Assembly: GCA_903813345.2 (NCBI GenBank)
Contig: CAIIXF020000002.1
Coordinates: 4,194,001 to 4,258,000 of the forward strand
Reading direction: 5' to 3'
DNA from: Owenia fusiformis
Lineage: Eukaryota > Annelida > Polychaeta > Sabellida > Oweniidae
DNA: 64,000 bases
Shown in pieces: positions 29,339-44,300 of this stretch. The notes below the pieces were generated by a model, which was not told the origin of the DNA, made no database searches, and saw only the letters and a list, made by a program, of their open reading frames with translations. The position numbers and the translations under genes are program-made. Position 1 is the first letter of the stretch; every line of letters starts with the position of its first letter.

Positions 29339-32300
29339 CTGAAAAAATAGTGTTTATAACGTTACTGGATTCATTCATATTTACAGACATAAAGAGTATC
29401 AAGTCTCTTTACACGTTAAATAGATTTTGTATTGCGATTGTAGAGACTTTTTGGACACTCTGGATTTAACCTCTGAATTTGGCAGGCCCGTAGCCAGGGG
29501 GCGGGAGCGGGTTCGAGCAAAAAATTATTTTGGCCATTTTTGGGCAAAGTTGTCTAATTGAACCCTACTGGATTTTTTTAAAAAGTGACCCCCCTGGCAA
29601 ATCCTGGCTACAGGCCTGTTCGATAACAATTCTCTATTTTCAATATAACTGCGCAATTCTTAAATTATCATCACCAAATTTTCACATAATACTATAGTGC
29701 TGTCCCTAGGTCTGATTTCGTTACTCGGCTCGGAAAAAAGGTTTGTGGGTATCATTTTGTTCCAGACACTCTCTAGCATAAATTCATCTTGGGTGGAGTA
29801 AAAATGTGTGGTAAACGAATTTGCTATGGGCAGTTAAAGAGGCGCCATCTATTCATTTTCAAACAGGGGGTAGGGGTATAAAATAATTTTTTAACACATT
29901 TTAATAGTAAAATGACATTGCAATACTAATAAAATCTTATCAAAAACATTATTTACAATCAGTATGAATTTTCTTGTGTGGATTAGGGTGAAAATAAGGG
30001 CATATCTTGAAATTCACTACAGGGGCGCCACCTATTTTGGTACTTCTACCACATGTAATAACTTATTTTAGATTCGTTAAGGTACGACATGTACTGATAA
30101 AATTCATTCTGAAGGACCTATATTTGTTCATACCACATACTTAAAATTAGATCAATAGCTTATGTACCGGCGGAGAAAAAAATTATTGAAATTTAAAATT
30201 GTGGTATCATGCAGGATAGGGGTGACCATATCTCACATTATTAACTTCCAAAATATGGAGCATATGTATCTCAAATGTGCTCAAACTGTTGTATGTACTC
30301 TTGCTTTGTCATAATATTACTAATAAGAAGTAGAAAAATGATTGTACATTTTAGAAATTATTAATTCTCATTTTGGCTTCTGACGTCCCAGGGGTGACCA
30401 TATCTCACCTTTATAACTTCCAAAATATGGAGCATATGTATCTCAAATGTGGTCAAAATGGTGTATGTACTCTTGCTTTGTCATAATATTAGTAATAAGA
30501 AGTAAGAAAATGATTGTACATTTAAAAAAATATTAATTCTCATTTTGACTTCTGACGTCCCAGGGGTGACCATATGTCACCTTAATAACTTCCAAAATAT
30601 TGAGCATATGTATCTCAAATGTGCTCAAAATGGTGTATGTACTCTTGCTTTGTCATAATATTAGTAATAAGAAGTAGAAAAATGATTGTACATTTTAGAA
30701 ATTATTAATTCTCATTTTGGCTTCTGACGTCCCAGGGGTGACCATATCTCACCTTAATAACTTCCAATATATGGAGCATATGTATCTCAAATGTACTCAA
30801 AATGGTGTATGTACTCTTGCTTTGTCATAATATTATACTAATAAGATGTAGGAATATGATTATACATTTAAAACTTTTTAATTTTAGCTTCTTACGTTCC
30901 TGGGTAATCATATCGCAACATATAATAATAATAATAACTTCTAAGATATGTAACATATACGCCTCAAATATTCTCAGAAAAGTCTTGTCTTTCATATTAC
31001 TAATGAAATGTAGAAAAATGATTGCATTTTTTTAAAAATTTTAATTTTAGCCTCTGGTGTCCCACCTTGATAACTCTCACGATATGCAACTTATGCATCT
31101 CAAATGTGTGCTCAAAATGGTATAAATATAGTCTTGTTTTGTCATATTTATTTAGAATCATAAAATCAACAGTTCAGAATCAATGGATTTTGACTGTCTC
31201 CTCTACAGCTACATATAATTCAGGGCAAATAATATCTGCTTTCAAATATTTGCATCTGCTCCCCAAACACCCCTTACAGGTACAATGGATGAGATTATTC
31301 CCTTGCATAACTTGGACCAAACATCTTTTGTAATCCATACAGGAATCCTTTTAGCCTATCAATAGTGGGAGTACTTTACTCCATTTATGAAGTAATGGCA
31401 AATGTTGATAAGGTGTTAATATGTTATCCTGTTGCCTGCAATATATGCACCTTGGATCATACACTGAATTAAGGGATTTTGAGTATGTAAAATACGGGAA
31501 AAGGAGCTCTTTGTAATGATAAATCTTTCTAGCCATATTCTCTAGTTTTCATGTTTGTCAACATACATTGATTGTATTGAAATATTAATTTATGATTGTG
31601 ACGTCCCGCACTTCTAGGGTCCCAGAGAAGAGCTTAGCTTTTGGAACACTTGCATTACTCTTGGCATGATAGGCCATACAGTGAATACAATTGTTGAGAT
31701 GGGGCAAGAACAATATAGCACATTCGACAAAAGGCAACTTGAAAACCTAACAGTACCATTTGATAGAACCATATCCAGGAACAAAGTTCTTCAGTTTATT
31801 AGGCCTCCAAAACCTCCATTCATAACAGATTATGGAAAACTATAGTTCCTCCATTAAATTAAATTTTGAATGACCATGCCAAAAATTAGATCATTAACAT
31901 GCATATGCTAAAACCCAACAGTGAAAATATGCAGAACATGAACATAAATGATTGTGCAAATTAAGTAATATTTCTTCCCCACATATAAAACATAGAAATG
32001 GAACAAGGGAGAAGGTATATCATACTAATTCTCTTGTAAATTTCCTAAGATGTGCCAAGAACAAGAGTGATCTGTTTTCCTTCCAGACATCAAAACTTTA
32101 TGCTAAAAAAACTGAAAGTGTCAATTTGGATTGCATACTGAAAGAGGAAATCTTATCAGTATCTACCTTCCCATGTTATTATTGCAGTTATTATCATGGC
32201 AAAACTTTAGCCCTTTCCTTATGCAATCATTGCATGTGATGCCATATCTGCATTCTAATACTGTTCTAAATCATCCGATTTCCGATCTGGATTTCTTCTG

Positions 32301-35300
32301 ATACATGTACCATAGAATGAGACATTGCAGTTATAAAGTCATTTGTAATTCGGATATATGACAAAACATGCAAACGAGAGAATGTCAATCGGGATTAGAA
32401 GTGACTTATCGCCCTTGTAATTTAGCAGTGGGACAGTTTGGTGTATGTTTGGGCATAAATGCGCCTTTAAGGCCTAATTTTTCAGGATATTTTCAAAATT
32501 TCGGGTCAGATTTGGGGTTAAGGGGCCAATTTTGGTAAAAGAGGCTAGGCTACTCACACTACTGATAGGCTACCAGTATACAAAAGATGTTGCATCCAAG
32601 GCATGCAAAAGACTTATCGTCCATTGTTCCTGTAATATAAGGAGTGTTTGGGGAGAAGATGCAAATATTTGAAAGTAGATCTTATTGTCTCTGGGCTATA
32701 TGTAGCTGAAGCCTGCAGGGGAGACAGTCCAATCCATAAATTCTGAACTTCTGATTTTATGAATCTCAATAAATATGACAAAACAAGACTATATTTATAC
32801 CATTTTGGGCACACATTTGAGATGCATATGTTGCATACTGTGAGAGTTATATCAAGGTGAGATATAGTTGGCCCTGAGATGTCAGAATTGGAAGCTAAAA
32901 TGAAAATTTCAATTCAAAAAAGGTGTAATAATTTTTTCTACATCTCATGAATAATATTATGACAAAGCAAGACCATATGCCCCATTTTTGGTATATTTGA
33001 GTTGTATATGTTACATAATTTTAGAAGTTATTGAGGGACCTCAGAAGCTAAAATTAAAATTTTTTAAATGTATAATCATATTCCTACATCTTATTAGTAT
33101 AATATTATGAAAAAGCAAGAGTACATACACCATTTTGAGTACATTTGAGATACATATGCTCCATATTTTGGAAGTTATTAAGGTGAGATATGGTCACCCC
33201 TGGGACGTCAGAAGCCAAAATGAGAATTAATATTTTTTTAAAAGTACAATCATTTTCTTACTTCTTATTACTAATATTATGACAAAGCAAGAGTACATAC
33301 ACCATTTTGACCACATTTGAGATACATATGCTCCATATTTTGGAAGTTATAAAGGTGAGATATGGTCACCCCTGGGACGTCAGAAGCCAAAATGAGAATT
33401 AATAATTTCTAAAATGTACAATCATTTTTCTACTTCTTATTAGTAATATTATGACAAAGCAAGAGTACATACAACATTTTGAGCACATTTGAGATACATA
33501 TGCTCCATATTTTGGAAGTTATAAAGGTGAGATATGGTCACCCCTGGGACGTCAGAAGCCAAAATGAGAATTAATAATTTCTAAAATGTACAATCATTTT
33601 TCTACTTCTTATTACTAATATTATGACAAAGCAAGAGTACATACACCATTTTGAGCACATTTGAGATACATATGCTCAATATTTTGGAAGTTGTTAAGGT
33701 GACATATGGTCACCCCTGGGACGTCAGAAGCCAAAATGAGAATTAATATTTTTTTAAAAGTACAATCATTTTCTTACTTCTTATTACTAATATTATGACA
33801 AAGCAAGAGTACATACACCATTTTGACCACATTTGAGATACATATGCTCCATATTTTGGAAGTTATAAAGGTGAGATATGGTCACCCCTGGGACGTCAGA
33901 AGCCAAAATGAGAATTAATAATTTCTAAAATGTACAATCATTTTTCTACTTCTTATTAGTAATATTATGACAAAGCAAGAGTACATACAACATTTTGAGC
34001 ACATTTGAGATACATATGCTCCATATTTTGGAAGTTAATAATGTGAGATATGGTCACCCCTATCCTGCATGATACCACAATTTTAAATTTCAATAATTTT
34101 TTTCTCCGCCGGTACATAAGCTATTGATCTAATTTTAAGTATGTGGTATGAACATATATAGGTCCTTCAGAATGAATTTTTTCAGTACATTTCGTACCTT
34201 AACGAATCTAAAATAAGTTATTACACGTGGTAGAAGTACCAAAATAGGTGGCGCCCCTGTAGTGAATTTCAAGATATGCCCTTATTTTCACCCTAATCCA
34301 CACAAGAAAATTCATACTGATTGTAAATAATGTTTTTGATAAGATTTTATTAGTATTGCAATGTCATTTTCCTATTAAAATGTGTTAAAAAATTATTTTG
34401 TACCCCTACCCCCTGTTTGAAAATGAATAGATGGCGCCTCTTTAACTGCCCATAGCAAATTCGTTTACCACACATTTTTACTCCACCCAAGATGAATTTA
34501 TTCTAGAGAGTGTCTGGAACAAAATGATACCCACAAACCTTTTTTCCGAGCCGAGTAACGAAATCAGACCTAGGGACAGCACTACTAAGTAGTCTCAGCC
34601 AAGGAATTTTTTGAAAAAGTAAACTAATATATTTTTTCAACATGCCATATTTAAAACAATTATTATTTTAAGAAATAGTGAAAATTACTGTATGATCAAA
34701 AATGATTCACTCTTTAAAGGGATATTCCTTGCCAGACCATCTCTCTCCTAGTATAAAAGTTATAACCATATATATATACTTTCTATGTTTAGCAAAACAT
34801 GGACAAATGTTTTAATATTATATAGTCAACATTGATTTCTTAAAAATGTCGTGCTAAAATCTCATAGGCTGCCATCTTTTAAGATTTCACCGAGAAAGTG
34901 ATGTCTAATCCACTCAATATTGACCATATAAAAACATTTTCATGTTTTTTGCTAAATATGTAAAGAATATACATATGATGATAGCTACCATATCAGGAGA
35001 GAAATGGTCTGGCCAGGAATATCCCTTTAATATGATGCTTTAATGTCAATTAATACATGGATACATGTTAGTTATGATTTTCTCTTTTGATTTATTTGAA
35101 TAAGTGTTTTCAAAATTAAGGAGTGGCCAAGCCAAGTTAACTGTTTTAATGAAATCTGCCATTTGCCAATGAGCAACCAGAAACATTCCATTTTTCCTAT
35201 AATGCCTTCGGGCGATTGGAATTATGTAGTTGCTTTAAGTTTGAATAAATAAATTCTTATAAAAAAGCAACCAGAAACAAGACTGTTTACTCTGGCATGA

Positions 35301-38300
35301 AAAACCAGTGGGGCTAATGTGAAATGTAATTTAGGAAATTGCACCATTAACACATACTGGCTTTCCCGACCAAAATAGTCATCCCCTTCTAAATACTCCA
35401 GGTTTAAAATCCACTGCTGATTCAACTCAAATTGTATATCTAATTTTTACCATCTTAAAACATGAATGACTATCGTACAAATATATCAAAATAACACTAC
35501 GTATAAGCATGACGTCTTTCTCGAGTTCAAGTAATAATAAAATAACAGTTTTGCATCATTATCACCGTCACTTTTACAATAATTAACAAATTCAGTTATG
35601 AATGGAATATTTCATAACCACAATTACAGCAATTCTGAGCTGCTATTTTCAGGTGGATAATTGCAGCTTTTACCGTTTAAGTGTTATGATGTCATCAAGC
35701 AATCGTAATTTACTCCATTCATAAAAATGATCGCCAGAAAAACATAACGATTAAGATTGAGAATAAGAATTTGAGGTCACATTGATGAACCATAATTACT
35801 CAAACTGACAGGTAAACCGTAGACCCTTAACCAGTGATCTCCCCAGCATTAAAGCAAGTGGGCGCAGCACCCACCTGAGATTTTGAAAATAGGCTTGCAC
35901 CCACATAAAAATCCATTTGCACCCATTTAAAAATGAGAAAAATCATGAAAAATTGGCATGTTTTGTCCAATTTTGGTCTGAACTGTGAAAATGAGAATTT
36001 TGCACCCACCTGAAAAAATCCCGGGGAGATCACTGTCAACCTAATTTTGACTCAGACTTTGTAAAATAACCTAAAAGATATACCTCTCTCTGATCATTGG
36101 TTTTGGTTTGGAAGGTCTAGCTGGAGGAACTATGGACGCATCAACCGATGACGCTTTTTTATGACTTGGTAAAGGTGGAGCCACTGCCCCTTCTGCAGCC
36201 CCATCTATTGGTGTTGAAGCTGATCTGAAAACAAACAGTGTCATTTATTTCAAATATTTGTCAGTTATATCGCATCCAATGACAATTGTTCAAAATCTCT
36301 ATTAGGCCAGTTTAAGATATGAGCAGATGCATCTGAGCATGGCAAACAATTATGAGCTCAAAGATCTCGTTAAAAAATTCAAAATCAACAGTGCAACTAT
36401 GATTATTTCATAAATGTTTGACAGTTGATGGAAATCCACATGTACATATTTAGGAAAAAGAGTTTATCTAGGATTCTTAAGAATTTGACAATATAGTAAA
36501 ACCTGTCAAATCTCTATAATGCTACTGGGACTGGACCATAGTGTTCAGATTATCACCTGTGTGAATCAACAGGACAAAATCAACTACAGAGTTGTTCGGC
36601 TAAACAGATTTCACTGTATGTGCAAACACATACAACTGACTCAAATCGGCAAAATCACTCACCTGACATGAATTGCACTCACTTGATATCAAATGCACTC
36701 ACTTGACATAAAAATCACACTCACTTGACATGAATCACACTCACCTGACATGAATTGCACTCACTTGATATCAAATGCACTCACTTGACATAAAAATCAC
36801 ACTCACTTGACATGAATCACACTCACCTGACATGAATTGCACTCACCTGACATGAATTGCACTCAGGTCCTGTTCACTTGGAGGACTTTCAGGTTTTGAC
36901 ATTTTCCCTTTAAGCTTCTTCATAAGGCTTATTTTTTCACGCTTCTCTCTCTGTTAAAACATAAATTACAATAAATTATCACAAAATGTAACATTCCAAT
37001 GGCTAATTTCATGTCTCTCTTAAAAATTACATCACATTATCACAAAATTTAACTTGCAATTCCCAACTAATATCCATACAAGTCTATACAGTTGTTTAAA
37101 AGTTAATAAAAAAACATGTCTAATTCTTACCAGCCTCATTTAAAATGTTAACACATAGATTATCTACATGTATTTTAAACATATTATTTCAATCAATCGA
37201 GAGTTTAGAAAATCATGGAAAATTTGAACATGTTTACCATTCATACAAGTTATTCATAATATAATGAAAAATAATGGAAAATTATGGATCGATAAAATGT
37301 GTTTAATAGTATTACCTTTTCTTTGGTTGAGACGGGTGTATTGAGTGGTAACGGGACACTTGATGCTCCCGTAGTTGTATGATGTGGTACGACGGTATTT
37401 CCTGTCACACGTGGTGACACCTTTGGGGCAGTAGTGGAACTAATCGGTGATGATCGACCTTTCATTGAGACATTTATATCTTTGGATTGCGAGATTTTAC
37501 TGTTTTTAGAACTGTTGCTACGGTGAACATCAGAACGTGGCGATGGAGAACTATCAGAACGAGGTAGGGGTACTGCTGGTTTTCCCGTCCCCTCATTTTG
37601 TGGGGCAGGGGGCAAAGGCTTGGAGATTTTATCCGACTGAGTCTTTGTCGGTTTCGATCCCGCAGAGGCAGAACTTTTTGGTATTGATTTTGTACCACTA
37701 TGTTTAGTGGGTGCAGATTTAGCACCAGAGGGCGGGCCATCACTTGGCGTCGTGCTGACAGTCGACTGTGATGTGGCCGTAGAAGCCATAGCTGCGGAGT
37801 GTAATCCAGTAGAGTTTGAGAGTAATCCAGTAGAACTTACAGGAGATTTTGACACTGAGACTGCAATACTGTGCGGCTTTACTAATCCTGGAACAGTTTT
37901 GATATGACTTGCCCCTGTGGGAGTACGAGGAGATACGGTGACCTGGGTTTGACCTTGTGAACCTTGACCTTTGCTGACCTTGTAGTCTGAACTAGCACTG
38001 GGGTCAACCAATCCTGTACCAAGGGTGGGACGATTCAAACTGATTGGCAGGTGACTCAGGGCTGTGATTGGTTGAGCTGGTGGTGTGGATGACCCTGATT
38101 GGCTACTCCGGGATGAAGTACTGGAGACAGGAGTTGGTAGTAAAGCATTTCTAAGCACAGAAGGTGCCCTGAAATCAGATTTATTTATTTTATGTAGTTA
38201 TTGCCATAATATATATTACATTATACGAGGGGTGTTCCAAAATAAACTGACTCAACCTCATATGTTTCAATTTCTTATATTTCAATTGATTCAAGAATAT

Positions 38301-41300
38301 AACCTAAAGTATAATGTTATAAATCCAACATATCGGACACCGACTGCCAAACACTGTCCCCAAAAAAGTTGAAGACAATAATTATATTTCATCACTTCTG
38401 GTGCGACATAATTACATTGAATATTGAACGATTACTAACTTGACCATTTGTACATAATTTCCGGGGAAAACACCAACATTCCCGGTACGCAAACATAGCC
38501 CCTTAAACCATCCATCCTGGCATTTTTCCTGGACAGTGTAATACTCCCCCTTGCGGATCTCAAGTTCATCCCCCTTTGCAGGTTTGTAGTTGTATAGGGC
38601 TACAAATCTACAAGAAAGCAATTCGAAATTAATATTCAGTTATCAATTGTTCATCTTCTAACTTGTAATTTATGTAGCATAGATTTTTGGTCATTTTGCA
38701 ATCAAGGGAATAGAATAATGCAGTCAATAGAATAATGCAGTCAATAGAATAATGCAGTCAATAGAATAATGCAGTCAATAGAATCATGCAGTCAATAGAG
38801 TCAGTGAGTTATATCTTTCAAGTTTGACCAATTTAATTATCTTTGTCCATAAACATATACATATATGTACTTTTCTTGGAGATAATGTATGGACCTTAAA
38901 GACTAACCAGTCTTCGAGTGAATAATACAATCTTTGATCTTAAATTGGCTACACTAACACTATCCTATTACTCCTTTAAATAAAATTTCTACTAAGGCCT
39001 CAGTCACATTTGTGGCCTCAGCCTCACAAAATCGATAAAGAAAATCTACATCACACTGCTTATACCTACATTTCATTGTGCATATTTATTTCGATTTTTG
39101 GAAGCTACTGCCACCATATGGTTGCTGGAGATCAAATGTGACTAAAACATTAATAATCGTTACATGATATTACTTCTTATATACTCACAATGCTGGGGAT
39201 CCTGGGGGAGGGGGAATCAATGTCTCTGGGGCACCATTGCTAGCAGCAGTTCTCACACTTTGGGGGACAGGCACCTTGAATAAAAATAAAGAACTGAAAT
39301 AACAGCAACGCAAAGGCATAGCAAATCCCATCGAACAGCTTATGAGTGTCAGACAATACTGCAAGAAATCATGTCTCAAAATGGCAACCATAGATATATT
39401 GCCAACAGATAATGTGTCAGCCTTGCATGTTTTCACATAGTCATATACAGCAGTGTTCTCGCTAGGATTTTTTTGAAGTGGGTGCAAAATTCTCATTTTC
39501 AGAGTTCAATTCAAAATTGATCAAAATATGCCAATATTATATGATTTTTCTCATTTCCAAGTGGGTGCAAGTGAAATCTCAGGTGGGTGCAAGCCTATTT
39601 AATAAAATCTCAGTTGGTTGCTGCGCCCACTTGCTTTAATGCTGGGGAGATCACTGTAAAGTATCATCAAAAATCAAAATCATCCTACCATCATTTTTCA
39701 AAGAGTCACCTTTACGCAAGTTTAATATCAAACAAAAATGTGCCAAGCTGAAAGTATTCATATTATTAAAAATCAACAAACTAAATGAAAAAATATGATT
39801 ATAATGATGGTATTTCTAAAAGGTAATGGATTGCTCGAAAAGCAACTAGTCCACAGCCTAATAGACAACTGGTACACTGCCCAAAAGGTAACTAGTCCAT
39901 TGCCCCACAGCCAAGAGTGAAAAATAATTGTAACTGGGTAGCTGTGAGTATGAACCCTGATATTGCTTAATGAAGCAGACGAACTTATGAGATCAAAATG
40001 TAATAAAAAAATAAAAATTCATAATGCAATATAATTTTCCCATATTAACTCTACTATGAATAACTCCCATTCACATCAAAACACTATATTTGAAACTGTA
40101 AATGAAGTATATTTCATAGCAAGGCAATTAAATCTACTTTATTACTATTAATAACAATAAGTTACATATGACTCTACTATAAATAACTCTCGAAGATACG
40201 TTAGCCTCTTCGTGATCCCAAACGATGTCACAAAAATACACATATTCTATTCTTGTTTTGAATCATCAATATTAAAAGGGAAGATAATTATGATGACGTC
40301 AGCTTCAGTGACGTGCTGTTAATTCCTGTCCAAAAAAAATTTCCCTTTCTGCTGATCTCACAAAATGAGGTGTCATTTGCAAGATTCCAAATCTGGCACA
40401 AAAAGTGCAAAAATGCAAGTTTTCACTGGTTGTGACACATAAGACTGCAAAAATACATATTTCATTACCTTCTTGAATGCTCGTTTCGCAAATTTTAATT
40501 TTTTGATGCAAAATCCTCGCAAAAAAACATCACAAAATTAAAAATGTTGATGCGAAATCCTTGCGAAATCCTCACATATCCTTAGCTTTTAAATCACAAA
40601 ATCCACATCTTATTTACAAAATTTAAAAAAAAGCAAATTTTTGAGGGGACAGTTAACCATGGCCAGGTTGATACCATATTATCTACGTATATTAGCGATC
40701 CACCCATTCGAGTGGAACAGAGTATCCAAACAAATAACTAGAAACTGACCTTTGACCTTAGAATGACTCATAAAGATGGAGAATTATATCGAAGATTCTG
40801 GCCTCTCGTGAACTATTTTTTGCAAATACTTAAATTGTCTTACTCATATTGATGCTGACACATGTTTGTGACAAAAAGTGAGAACAGAAATGGATCCAAA
40901 ACCTCTATATATTTCCATATACATTAGTCTACAGTGTACAGTGTGACTAATAGTTAATTTTGCATTACTTATGCCTAATTTTACACTCATAGAGTGTAAA
41001 AACATTTTTCAACATGTGCAACTATGACCGCCAAGTACATGTTGAAGTGTTTTCTCCTATTAAGGCTTTTTCTCAAGTGACACTATTTATATTCAAAATT
41101 CAGACCAAATTTGGTCAAAATATGTCTATTTTCAATGATTTTCTCATTTTCACGTGGGGGCAAATAGATTCTCAGGTGGGTGCAAGCCAATATTATTAAA
41201 TCTTCAAGTGGGTACAGTATTTGCTTTAATGCTCGGGGGATTGGAAGCCGTATTCAAACTCGATACTCAGTTGCCTGTCGTAGACCAATTTGGCAACAAT

Positions 41301-44300
41301 ATTACTCATATTTTGAAGACTAGAACTGCCAATGAAACTTAAATACTACAATAGTATTCGTAATGTACATCTTTAAATGAAAGAAAACCTTACAGAAATA
41401 TTTTTACCAAATTGTTCCAATGCGGGCAACCGAGTACCGAGTTTGAATAATGGCTACCAATCCTCCTTGGAAGATCATTGTGTACATACATAACTATGAC
41501 CAAGTACATGGAGTAATTCACTGTCACTGTAGGAGAGGTCTAATTCAATGCCCCCCCCCATACAATTTAAAAGCAATTTTTAAATATTTGCAATTGTAAA
41601 CTATGACCAAGGTCTAATTCAATGCCCCCCCCCCCACATACAATTTAAAAGCGATCTTAGATATTTGCAATCTTAAACTGTGACCAAGTGGATGTAGTAA
41701 TCTAAGACCACCACTGAATATACGTACACATATCATCACATGAGAGGTCTTAGTCACTGCCTCCCAGACCCGCTACATCACATTTGAATCATTATTACAA
41801 CAATTAAGGAATAATAAATTCAAACTGAGAGAGTTTTCTAATCATGATTGAGAGAAGCGGTTCTTGTCTCTTTCACAAAGATAAATTACACATAATAATG
41901 TAACAGCTTTTATTCATTATTGCAATTCATAATTTGAATGCAACAACGCACATAAAGTGAACAAAATCAAAAAAACATCAAGTAAACTGGTCCCCCACCT
42001 GGTTATAAAGATGTTACGACAGCGATGAACACTTAAATTGTGAACACCTAAACACCTAACCCAAACACTGTTAATTAAGCCCAGGAGTGTTTCAATTAGA
42101 TTAATTTTACTGTACATACAGCAGAACCTTTTAATCTGAGCACTGCTCTAATCTATATGCCTTTCAATGTTAACACATTTTCTTGGTCCCAAATTTGTCA
42201 TCTCCTATTGACCCACATATTTAACAACATATTTACATGCAAAATGTCACCACCTGCCATTTGTTACAGAAGCTGAACACCATCTACAACTATTACAATA
42301 TGTCAACACTTCTGGTGACATAAAAACCTTGAGATGTGAACACAATGGCTTCATTAGCAGCAGGCAACAGGCATTTATCACCGGTTGTTTTCACAAAATC
42401 GCCTGTTGTTTTGAGAGACTTTTCAACTTCTCCATGTTAAATTTATGATTTCCATCATTTTTGCCCGTTCTTTTCGTTTATTTAGCCTGTTGTTAGAAAT
42501 TCTAGTGAAACCCCTGTGAACACCTGCTAATCTGAACACATTCGGTCAGTCTCAATGGTGATCAGATTAGACAGGTTTTACTGTATACATTCTGTTCTTA
42601 CCTTTGACGATTGTGAGCTTGGTTTTGACACTATGATGGAAGACGACAGTTGTGGTGGGCTGACACTAGATGTCACTATAGCAGCTGAGGCTGGCACCAA
42701 ATTGTTTCCTATTGCTGTTGTTATGGTAACACTACTTGTGATTTCCATAGAGTGGCGCTGTGAAGTCCTCGGTACAATCGCTTCAGTTGGGCTGAGAGTA
42801 TTTAAGGAGTGTCGCTTTGGTGATCTTTGAACGGCAGCAGGATTTATATTTGTTCTATGTGTTACCATGCCGATGGAACTGGACGAAAGTTGAGGCTGGT
42901 TAAATCGAGATGATGTGTTGGCCACTGTGGGAGATGTCGTTGTTGTTGTCGCCTGAACATTTTGAATGCTGCACCAAAAAAATGATTGTTAACATTAAGT
43001 ATTCAATTCAATTCAATTTATTCCTTAATAATATAATAAATAAAATACAGAACATATAAAAATATGTACATGTACTCAAATAATCAATTGACTAAAGACT
43101 TTTATTGCTTTTTAATCATGTTAAAAGAAACTATGGTTGATTTCAACGGACAGGTTTATTGCCAGTTGAATGTAACTGCACCATATCAATTCATACATTA
43201 TATTAAAAAAATCTTAAATAAATTAAAGGATGTTGTTCAATTAACCACAGATACTAGTTTTCTGCATCAAAATTCTGCAAAAAATTCTGCAAGAAAAAAA
43301 GCAAACTCTGCAAGGAGAAAATCGAAATTCTGCACAAATTTTCAAAAAAAGTCCAAATTCTGCAATCTTTTAAAACGATGAAAATTGACGTAGCAAGGGA
43401 TTTAAAAGTGCCGGAAGTCAACTACTTTCTAGGTAAGAACTGCGCGTCATTAGCGAACTCGCTTTAGTGAATTTAAACGTGATAGAATGTTGAATTTCAC
43501 GGTGAAATCGTACTTGTACTCAATAATGATTGATTGTTGGACATAAACAGACACTCTTCAAATACCCCGCAAAGGTAGGAGATCGTAAATTATGTAATTT
43601 CTGGAAATTCTGGTAATTCCGCGGGATTTTCATGAAAATCAGGGATTCTGCAAAAATATGAAGTTTTGTCAAATTCCGTCCACGCCGCGGAATTACGGAA
43701 TACTAGTATCTATGATTACCAATAGCAGTATGAACAAAGTTAACTTCATTAGGGGATGGGGTAAAAGATAGTGTAAGTGAAGTGTTGATTTTTTTTAAAT
43801 ATTCAAGGAGGCCCGTAGCCAGGATTTGCCAAGGGGGGTTCACCTTTTGAAAAATTCCAGGGGGAGTTCACTTGTGACAATGTTGGTCCAAAAATGGCCA
43901 GAATCACTAAAAAGGCTTTTAATAATCATATAATCACTTTATAATTGAACAAAATAACTTTTGTAAGTGCGTAACTTTAAATTATGAAAATAAACTAGAT
44001 AACGGCAACTCCGCGGAGTAGCAAATCCCAACGAACAAAATATCAATTACCGAATTCCAATCAATTATACTCATTACTTTGGTTGAAAATGAAAAAATTA
44101 GATTTTAGAATTGCGAATTCCTGCAAAGCAGCCATTTTGAATTTTCTGAGGTACAAATCTGAAAAATAATACCATAATTGTGATCTACTCCAAAATTCCT
44201 TCAATTTGAGTATAATATAGCCATACTTTGAAGGGATCGAAAAATTATTGCGAAATCGTACATTAGACGGCCATTTTGAATTTTACGAGGCTCCAATCAG

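Larger units (their letters stand above)
29695..34584. mobile_element. 4.9-kb foldback element in the last POSH intron
   Basis: Outer ends TAGTGCTGTCCCTAGGTCTG and CAGACCTAGGGACAGCACTA. The left arm (29695 to about 31285) and right arm (about 32622 to 34584) are near-perfect inverted copies, including GGCGCCATCTATTCATTTTC, CGCCGGTACATAAGC and blocks of about 171-bp direct repeats containing CTTCTGACGTCCCAGGGGTG. The right arm has more repeat units than the left. The 1.3-kb centre has no recognised transposase. This is the architecture of foldback-type DNA transposons. Confidence 0.85.

Noticed and set aside
31952-32239. 95-codon ORF in the foldback centre as a transposase remnant
   Set aside because: No catalytic motif or zinc-finger pattern was recognised; length is expected by chance in 1.3 kb.
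37474-37907. Alternative-frame ORFs within POSH exon 10
   Set aside because: Shadows of a real 853-nt exon; the POSH frame is fixed by splice phase on both sides.
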